Source of the DNA: Candidatus Bathyarchaeota archaeon
GTDB taxonomy: Archaea; Thermoproteota; Bathyarchaeia; Bathyarchaeales; Bathyarchaeaceae
Reading direction: 5' to 3'
Length of the DNA: 6,271 nucleotides
Assembly: GCA_020344715.1 (NCBI GenBank)
Contig: CP070828.1
Coordinates: 377,410 to 383,680, forward strand
A program made the translations under genes and the position numbers. The notes beneath the pieces are model-generated. The model saw only the letters and a list, made by a program, of their open reading frames with translations, was not told the origin of the DNA and made no database searches. Each line of letters opens with the position of its first letter. Positions within the stretch are counted from its first letter, which is position 1. Positions 1-4,149 of this stretch are shown here, one piece after another.

Positions 1-1000
1 GACCGCGCATCGGCATGATCATGAATTTGGTGTAACGGTTCAAATCTCGAACAAGTGAAATGGCTGTGTCGACGTTCCGCAATTTGCCAGCGCTCATCGT
101 TAAGCCTAATCCGAAGAAGATGACTCCAAACCTGCAGCTCATCATAATGTCGGCCAGATCCTCGAGAGTTTTCACAGGTACTCCAGCAACCTGGTCTACG
201 TCGATTTCTTCGTCCCGAACAAGAGCGCGAAGGGCTTCCAAGACCTCGTAGTCTTTGTTGGGTTCAACTTTCAGGAAATAATCAGCTATATCAGCGGTTC
301 TGGTGCGGCGAACGTCTACTACAATCATTTTCCTGTCTTTTCGAAACAGTGTTGAAGGCAACTCCTGCACAACTTCTCTATGCAAAGGGGCTTTGCGCAA
401 AGCCGAGAGTTTTAGCGCTCTCAGCAGGCGACGTTGCGATCTGTAAGTACTCAGATTTGCCAAGTAGCGATACCACGTACTCTGTTGGAATCTGCCCTGC
501 GTAAAAGCCGTATAGCGTTCGATGTGACGAGGATGAGCGCTCCAAGGGTTGCTTCCCCAGTAGACGACGAGGTCGGCTCTGTGTCTCACCTGGCCAAGTG
601 TGCAGGTGGAATAGCCAACATCCTGAATGCCAAGCACAGAGGGTCCGTGACAAACTGTAGAAGTGTTATCGATGACCCCGCCAACTTCTTCGGCAAGTTC
701 CAGTCCAACGCGGATAGCTTCGCAACTCGTGTTGCTCCAACCATAGAGAATGGGATAGGTGGCGCAAGAGAGGATTTCAGCACTCTTTCTCACTGCTTCT
801 TCGGTTGTAGTCTTCACTAGCACGCCGTTTTTTCGTAAGAGTGGCTTCCTGAGACGATGCTCGTTGTAGTTTAGGAATTTGGATTCACCCATGCCACACG
901 CATTTCTGACTTTTTTGATCTCATTGTTGTCCACGTGGAGTTCTATGTCGTCGCAGAACGAACCGCAAACGGGGCACGTCACGTTTGAGATTATTGTCAT
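1..1000 (-). CDS. fmdB/fwdB: Formylmethanofuran dehydrogenase subunit B (Mo/W catalytic subunit), 3' end outside window
   Basis: This is the catalytic subunit that, with the other Fmd/Fwd subunits, reversibly makes N-formylmethanofuran from CO2 and methanofuran in the cytoplasm. The ATG at 1000 opens a frame with no stop to the window edge (333 codons). Residues 9, 12, 16 and 35 are the cysteines of the N-terminal [4Fe-4S] site (CPVCGSFC, then NACGMG). YGWSNTSCEA carries the metal-ligand position as Cys93 (TGC), where some methanogens have selenocysteine. IDNTSTVCHGPS, LGIQDVGYSTC, VVYWGSNP and AHPRH are family molybdopterin-site motifs. About 45 extra residues (172-218, Arg-rich) lie between YTAFTQGRF and RKDRKMIVVD, where relatives as I recall them have only a few. 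The start lies 3 bp after fmdD, with a strong Shine-Dalgarno. The D-then-B order matches Methanosarcina fmdEFACDB. Whether the metal is Mo or W cannot be read from sequence. Confidence 0.95.
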   Translation of the reverse strand, partial: MTIISNVTCPVCGSFCDDIELHVDNNEIKKVRNACGMGESKFLNYNEHRLRKPLLRKNGVLVKTTTEEAVRKSAEILSCATYPILYGWSNTSCEAIRVGLELAEEVGGVIDNTSTVCHGPSVLGIQDVGYSTCTLGQVRHRADLVVYWGSNPWSAHPRHIERYTAFTQGRFQQSTWYRYLANLSTYRSQRRLLRALKLSALRKAPLHREVVQELPSTLFRKDRKMIVVDVRRTRTADIADYFLKVEPNKDYEVLEALRALVRDEEIDVDQVAGVPVKTLEDLADIMMSCRFGVIFFGLGLTMSAGKLRNVDTAISLVRDLNRYTKFMIMPMRG

Positions 1001-1003
1001 CGA

Positions 1004-1012
1004 TCACTCCTT
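1004..1012 (-). promoter_or_regulatory. Ribosome binding site of fmdB
   Basis: On the minus strand AAGGAGTGA ends fmdD (its TGA is the stop) and lies just before TCG-ATG. GGAG is 6 nt from the ATG, and GGAGTGATC is one base short of the ideal archaeal anti-SD complement GGAGGTGATC. It fixes the fmdB start at 1000 and indicates translational coupling of fmdD and fmdB. Confidence 0.85.
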
Positions 1013-1393
1013 CCTGAAGTGCCGCTTTAGCAACTCAGGCAAACTCAAAACGACTTCTGTTGGTGCTGGATTGACTTCCACCGTGATACCCTTTAATGAC
1101 GGCATACCTGTTCCATGTGTCGTGGAGTTCATAACCAAGCTCGCCCAAGGACCGTAGGGAACAAAGATAGCCCCTCGATGGGGTGCTCTTACAGATTTCA
1201 CGGCTCTGAGAACAACTGAGCCATTTTCTGTGGAAATTTTGACGTTTTCATTCTCTCTTATTCCTAGAAGCTTCATGTCGTCGGGGTCGATTTGACAAAT
1301 TGTTACGCTCTGCCAGTATCGTTCGGAGAGTTTTCCTTGTTCTTTGCCTTGTCCTTGACGCAGAGTTCGGCCAGTTAACAGTGTGACTTTCAA
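1004..1393 (-). CDS. fmdD/fwdD: Formylmethanofuran dehydrogenase subunit D (molybdopterin dinucleotide-binding)
   Basis: A small subunit that supplies the C-terminal molybdopterin-dinucleotide-binding beta-barrel, which in other Mo/W enzymes of this superfamily is fused to the catalytic chain. From a TTG at 1393 it gives 129 residues, the usual family size, opening KVTLLTGRT. Recognisable blocks are QGKLSERYW, CQIDPDDMKLLGIRENENVKI, ENGSVVLRAVKS, FVPYGPWASLV and THGTGMPSLKG, the last two being the family's cofactor-binding loops. There is no in-frame ATG near the N-terminus. The frame stays open to another TTG at 1456, which would add 21 residues (beginning LCRIFEKPSC) that do not resemble the family, so I prefer 1393. 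A weak GGAAG lies 10 nt before that TTG. The gene is directly followed by fmdB and is probably first in the operon. The function is confident; the start is moderately sure. Confidence 0.92.
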   Translation of the reverse strand: MKVTLLTGRTLRQGQGKEQGKLSERYWQSVTICQIDPDDMKLLGIRENENVKISTENGSVVLRAVKSVRAPHRGAIFVPYGPWASLVMNSTTHGTGMPSLKGITVEVNPAPTEVVLSLPELLKRHFRKE

Positions 1394-1474
1394 TGAGCAC
1401 AGACTTCCAGCATTTTTTCGAGGACATGATGGCTTTTCGAAAATTCTACATAACAATACTCCAACTAATTAACG

Positions 1475-1484
1475 TTTATGTAAA
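1475..1484 (-). promoter_or_regulatory. Candidate TATA box for the fmd operon
   Basis: The minus strand reads TTTACATAAA, the most TATA-like stretch upstream of fmdD. A spacing of about 26 nt would start the RNA near 1454, giving either a leader of about 60 nt before the TTG at 1393 or a start almost at the TTG at 1456. There is no convincing purine-rich BRE (preceding bases AGACGC), so this is tentative. Confidence 0.35.
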
Positions 1485-1508
1485 GCGTCTGGGGTGTCTC
1501 GAACCCTT

Positions 1509-1565
1509 CTTCAAACATGAAGCAACTATGCCGAATCTCTATGCTGGTTCTTAACCAACATGGTT
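1509..1565. repeat. Cluster of short inverted repeats upstream of the fmd promoter
   Basis: Three inverted arms lie in the 250-bp gap between fmdD and the winged-helix gene. CTTCA-AACA-TGAAG is at 1509-1522. TGGTT-CTT-AACCA-ACA-TGGTT is at 1545-1565, where the central AACCA can pair with either neighbour. Relative to fmdD they are just upstream of the candidate TATA box, the expected place for an activator or repressor site. The arms are only 5 bp, so chance is possible. The rest of 1394-1643 shows no gene I can support. Confidence 0.35.
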
Positions 1566-1602
1566 GACACGTTATTGACAGAGCCGGAACCAATTTTTGC
1601 AG

Positions 1603-1612
1603 GAAGATCTTC
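1603..1612. repeat. Perfect 10-bp palindrome GAAGATCTTC
   Basis: It lies 32 bp past the stop codon of the winged-helix gene, in the gap before fmdD. Its half-site GAAGA is shared with the larger palindrome in that gene's own promoter (1973-1987), although the spacing differs (0 against 1 nt). It could be a second operator, or the base of a weak terminator hairpin since A/T-rich runs flank it, or coincidence. Confidence 0.35.
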
Positions 1613-1643
1613 GGAAAAACCACTATTCACCGAAAGCAGACAG

Positions 1644-1955
1644 CTAGGCCCAAAGATCAGCCATAGATTCAAAATTTGCGAGGAGCCTCATTCCCTTTTC
1701 AGTGGTGCGATACAGTTTTCTGCGAATCTTCCTTTGTTTCACTGTAAAAGGCTCTACGAATCCTTTGCTAACTAATAGGGCCAAGTACTCATTGATCTGA
1801 GCGTAGCTCAACTTAGCCTTGTACATTATGTGAGTCTTTATTTTGCCATCAATTGCAGTCTTGAGAATTTCAACAATGATATCGTGGCGATCTCTCCGCT
1901 TGGCTACGTTTTCTTCGCCATCCGAATTGTTCTTCTGCAGGGTTGCATTTTCCAT
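1644..1955 (-). CDS. Small archaeal winged-helix DNA-binding regulator
   Basis: A 103-residue single-domain winged helix-turn-helix protein, probably a transcription factor. The first 22 residues are polar and charged, likely disordered. The domain follows: RHDIIVEILKTA (helix 1, about 23-34), KTHIMYKAKLSYAQINEYLALLVSKGFVE (helices 2 and 3, about 40-68, with the HIMYKA and LSYAQ signature of a large archaeal family), the wing KIRRKLYRTTEKG (76-88), and a final helix RLLANFESMADLW. No effector domain is present, so the signal it answers to is unknown. The ATG at 1955 is preferred; a GTG at 1961 would add two residues. It lies upstream of fmdD on the same strand and divergent from the Lrp-like gene, with a 15-bp palindrome just before its start that suggests autoregulation. 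A role in fmd control is inferred from position only. Confidence 0.9.
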   Translation of the reverse strand: MENATLQKNNSDGEENVAKRRDRHDIIVEILKTAIDGKIKTHIMYKAKLSYAQINEYLALLVSKGFVEPFTVKQRKIRRKLYRTTEKGMRLLANFESMADLWA

Positions 1956-1972
1956 GTGCACACATCTGGTTA

Positions 1973-1987
1973 TAGAAGAATCTTCTA
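1973..1987. promoter_or_regulatory. 15-bp perfect palindrome, candidate operator of the winged-helix gene
   Basis: TAGAAGA-A-TCTTCTA has 7-bp arms around one central base. It ends 17 bp upstream of the ATG at 1955 and lies between a T-rich TATA-like element and the start, where a bound dimer would block transcription. Winged-helix regulators commonly bind such dyads and repress themselves. The palindrome is seen; the binding protein is inferred. Confidence 0.55.
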
Positions 1988-1993
1988 CTAAAA
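1986..1993 (-). promoter_or_regulatory. Possible TATA element of the winged-helix gene
   Basis: The minus strand reads TTTTAGTA after GAGA. Its centre is about 26-28 nt before the GTG at 1961 and ATG at 1955, giving a very short or no leader. It overlaps the first bases of the palindrome. The match to a TATA consensus is weak. Confidence 0.3.
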
Positions 1994-2044
1994 TCTCATG
2001 TAATAAGGGTTGTCTAAGAATGAACCATGATACCGTAATTCCAG

Positions 2045-2059
2045 CGAAAGTTTTATATC
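2045..2059 (+). promoter_or_regulatory. Archaeal promoter (BRE plus TATA) of the Lrp-like gene
   Basis: CGAAAG at 2045-2050 is a purine/A-rich BRE, followed directly by a TATA box TTTATATC at 2052-2059. A start 26-27 nt past the box centre falls on or next to the ATG at 2083, so the mRNA should be leaderless. No Shine-Dalgarno precedes that ATG, which agrees. This is the clearest promoter in the window. Confidence 0.75.
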
Positions 2060-2064
2060 AAATG

Positions 2065-2079
2065 TGAATCATTAATTCA
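2065..2079. promoter_or_regulatory. Inverted repeat between TATA box and start codon, candidate Lrp-type operator
   Basis: TGAAT-CATTA-ATTCA has 5-bp arms and an A/T-rich centre. It sits 5 bp after the TATA box and 3 bp before the ATG, so occupancy would block RNA polymerase recruitment. Lrp/AsnC proteins typically recognise short, imperfect A/T-rich dyads and often repress their own gene. In A/T-rich DNA, 5-bp arms can arise by chance. Confidence 0.4.
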
Positions 2080-2082
2080 ATC

Positions 2083-2583
2083 ATGCCCAAAGAACGAATG
2101 ATTGAACTCCTTCGTGAACTGCTAAAAAACTCAAAAAGAAGCGACAGAGAACTGGCAAGAATTCTCGGCACATCACAGCCAACAATAACACGGACGAGGA
2201 GAAAACTGGAGAAAGACGGATACATACAACAGTACACCGCTGTACCAGACCTAACAAAAGTTGGATATGAAATACTAGCTTTTACGTTTATGAAGATAAT
2301 CCCCCACGAGGAAACGAGCGGGGAAGCCAAACTCACCGAAAAGACCCATAAATGGACTCTGGAAAACCCAAAAATCATACTCGCAATGCACGGTGACGGA
2401 CTAAACGGCAAGAATTGCACGATAATTTCGCTGCACAAAGACTTTACCGACTACTACACATTCATATCAGAATTCAAAGGAAAATGGTCCAGCAACATGA
2501 GAGACGTGGAAACGTTCCTGGTGTCATTGAAGGCTAAGGCAGTCAAACCTTTTTCTTTCAGACGCTTGGAGATAATTTCCTAA
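2083..2583 (+). CDS. Lrp/AsnC-like transcriptional regulator
   Basis: A 166-residue protein with an N-terminal Lrp-type winged helix: helix 1 about 4-15 (ERMIELLRELLK), helix 2 about 20-28 (SDRELARILG), recognition helix about 31-45 (SQPTITRTRRKLEKD), then the wing GYIQQYTAVPDLTKVGY. The rest (about 62-160) resembles the RAM ferredoxin fold in length and layout: strand EILAFTFMKIIP, a helix with a charged lead-in (SGEAKLTEKTHKW), strands IILAMHGDG and CTIISLHKD, helix FTDYYTFISEFKGKW, final strand VETFLVSLKA. The ligand is unknown and the C-terminal half is divergent. The start is set by the TATA box 26 nt upstream. The gene stands alone on the plus strand, divergent from the winged-helix gene and convergent with the transporter unit. 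It is visibly richer in A than its neighbours (many AAA, AGA and ACA codons). The HTH class is confident; the target genes are unknown. Confidence 0.92.
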   Translation: MPKERMIELLRELLKNSKRSDRELARILGTSQPTITRTRRKLEKDGYIQQYTAVPDLTKVGYEILAFTFMKIIPHEETSGEAKLTEKTHKWTLENPKIILAMHGDGLNGKNCTIISLHKDFTDYYTFISEFKGKWSSNMRDVETFLVSLKAKAVKPFSFRRLEIIS

Positions 2584-2626
2584 AGCCTCACAAAATTTCC
2601 TCAGTTCGGCAACAGAGTTCAAACAA

Positions 2627-2943
2627 TCACGTGCTTTTAAGCCCACAACATACACGAAAGCAAAGCCGCATGCTAATCACAAAGGCTTCGAACGCGATTC
2701 CGTTTTCGTCGTAGACCTCTTGTTCGGATGCCAGAGCTTTTGGCAATCTTTCGGCAAGCTCACCCTGTGAATTCTTTTTGCGTTCACGTCATAGCTATAA
2801 TCGCTGGGGCTCCAACTTCAGATTCGGCAAGAAGGGAAAACACTCCCAGCAGCCGGATCAGTGCCGGACACACCCAAACCTAGATCTAGGCTTTTCCACC
2901 AAAATGCTTCAATCGAAAGTATCCCAGGGATATCTTCGCTCAT
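2627..2943 (-). pseudogene. Probable frame-shifted remnant of a small gene behind the MFS transporter
   Basis: An ATG at 2943 overlaps the transporter stop (ATGA) and opens 41 codons beginning MSEDIPGILSIEAFWWKSLD, ending at a TGA at 2818-2820. Protein-like sequence then continues in the other minus frames. GVFSLLAESEVGAPAIIAMT is near 2850-2787. YDVNAKRIHRVSL is back in the first frame, near 2800-2760. GELAERLPKALASEQEVYDE, running on into NGIAFEAFVISM, is in the third frame and stops at 2627. No frame is open throughout, and the switches fall near short homopolymer runs (TTTTCCC, AAAAA). The natural reading is one ancestral protein of about 90-100 residues broken by at least two indels, or an error-prone assembly. 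I do not recognise the family. Alternatively only the first 41-codon ORF is real. This is otherwise the 356-bp gap between convergent genes, and I see no clear terminator in it. Confidence 0.4.
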
Positions 2944-4115
2944 GATTCATTGTTTTCTCGTATGTCTGGAATAATAAGCGATAAAAGGAGGGCGCCAACT
3001 GCAAATACCGTAAGCACATAGAAAGACAGGTCTATACTGTGCTCCATGAGATAGCCAGTTATTGACGAAGAAATTGAGCCTAGGCCAAAAGACGTAAAGA
3101 AAAGCATACCATAAACCATGCCTCGTCTATCTTCAGGAGTCATAATGCCAGCAAGAGAATTCAACGCTGGCTGATGCCCATAAAAAGAAAGCCCATAGAG
3201 GACGATAAAAACAGGTACTCCGATAAACCAGAAAGGAGTAAATTGGAGAAAAATTAACCCGGCAAGGACACCCACAGAAGTGGCTACCAGCACCTTCTTG
3301 GAACCAAAAGCATCAGCCGATTTTCCGCCCAACCACTGCCCGGGAACACCAGAAGCTAACACGAGAGTGGCTGACACAGCGGCCCAGAACTCAGCAGATC
3401 CTTTGTCTAGAACTTGAAAAGGTTTCAAAGCTAAGTACGCTGGCAAGAAAAGCTCCAATCCCTTCATGTAGAGACCTAGGACAATGTTGAAAACAAACAA
3501 TTTCCATAGTCCAGGAGTTTTGAAAACTCCGCGGATACTACTTTGAGATTTCACCTTCTCTTGCTTGAATTTGCTCCTGAAAAAAAAGAGAGAAACAACA
3601 ACCGAAAGACCGCCAAAAAACAAAAACGAAAACTGCCACCCGAAAGTGATGCCTAGGACAAAAGCAGCAATTGGAGTGAACATCACTCCCAGCGTTCCGC
3701 CCACGCCGTGGAATCCCATAGCTTCTGCCATGTGTCCGTGAAAGACTTTGGAAATCAAGGAGTTTGCGGTAGGATGATAAAGGCTTGCCCAAGTAGCCAT
3801 TAAGATTAGAGCAAAACCGTATATGAGAACGTTGTTTGCGAAGACAAGAATGAGAGTTGAAGCTCCGGCAAGGGCTAGACAGATTGTGACTATTTTGACT
3901 TCGTTAATCTTGTCTGATAAAGGTCCACCTACAAGTGAACCTATTCCATAGATAAATGAGCTCGCCGTGCCGACAATTCCAAGAGCAAACTGGGAGGTTT
4001 TAAGGTCATTCATAATTATGAGCAATAGAGGCGGCGCTATAAGGAAGAGCGAATGGTTAAACGAGTGAGCTATACTTAACAGAGCCAACAAACGATTTCT
4101 GCCTTTTTCACTCAA
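2940..4115 (-). CDS. MFS transporter, FSR (fosmidomycin-resistance)-like
   Basis: A 391-residue integral membrane protein with about 12 hydrophobic helices in two halves, separated by a charged loop around 180-200 (FRSKFKQEKVKSQSS). GGPLSDKI (63-70) is MFS motif A between helices 2 and 3. LYHPTANSLIS (112-122) and GFHGVGGTLG (134-143) are hallmarks of the fosmidomycin-resistance-like branch, as is the N-terminal AHSFNHSLFLIAPPL. The second half repeats motif A as GGKSADAFGSKK and has YGHQPALNSLAG, a counterpart of the YHPT motif. It is probably a proton-driven exporter at the cytoplasmic membrane; the substrate is unknown. The start is TTG at 4115: an in-frame TAG lies two codons upstream, no ATG occurs until residue 35 (inside the first membrane segments), and GGAG is 9 nt upstream. 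It lies 34 bp after the helicase gene on the same strand, so co-transcription is likely. Confidence 0.93.
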   Translation of the reverse strand: MSEKGRNRLLALLSIAHSFNHSLFLIAPPLLLIIMNDLKTSQFALGIVGTASSFIYGIGSLVGGPLSDKINEVKIVTICLALAGASTLILVFANNVLIYGFALILMATWASLYHPTANSLISKVFHGHMAEAMGFHGVGGTLGVMFTPIAAFVLGITFGWQFSFLFFGGLSVVVSLFFFRSKFKQEKVKSQSSIRGVFKTPGLWKLFVFNIVLGLYMKGLELFLPAYLALKPFQVLDKGSAEFWAAVSATLVLASGVPGQWLGGKSADAFGSKKVLVATSVGVLAGLIFLQFTPFWFIGVPVFIVLYGLSFYGHQPALNSLAGIMTPEDRRGMVYGMLFFTSFGLGSISSSITGYLMEHSIDLSFYVLTVFAVGALLLSLIIPDIRENNES

Positions 4116-4124
4116 GATCTATTG

Positions 4125-4128
4125 CTCC
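4125..4128 (-). promoter_or_regulatory. Ribosome binding site that supports the TTG start of the MFS gene
   Basis: The minus strand reads GGAG, 9 nt before the TTG at 4115. Just upstream, AGCTT-AGGA-AAGCT (4131-4144) can form a 5-bp hairpin between the helicase stop and this site. It is too short, and lacks the T-run, to be called a terminator. Confidence 0.65.
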
Positions 4129-4149
4129 AAAGCTTTCCTAAGCTAGTTG

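Noticed and set aside
722..724. Selenocysteine at the metal-ligand position of FmdB
   Set aside because: The codon in YGWSNTSCEA is TGC on the minus strand, so this enzyme uses cysteine.
434..820. 128-codon plus-strand ORF (and the minus-strand ones at 378-653 and 586-783)
   Set aside because: They lie wholly inside fmdB in other frames and have no family-like composition; the minus frame from 1000 carries all the FmdB motifs.
1560..1775. 71-codon plus-strand ORF across the end of the winged-helix gene
   Set aside because: It overlaps the coding 3' end of that gene antisense, has no promoter or ribosome site, and resembles nothing.
2058..2438. 126-codon minus-strand ORF opposite the Lrp-like gene
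   Set aside because: Ser/Phe-rich translation typical of the complement of an A-rich coding sequence; the plus-strand gene has a promoter and a recognisable HTH.
2818..2820. In-frame TGA in the ORF from 2943 as a possible selenocysteine codon
   Set aside because: After the TGA the first frame reads on for 46 codons, but the best protein-like sequence lies in other frames. I see no SECIS-like hairpin and no selenoprotein family, so indel damage explains it better.
4131..4144. Hairpin AGCTT-AGGA-AAGCT as a terminator after lhr
   Set aside because: Only 5 bp of stem and no following T-run; read-through into the MFS gene is more likely.
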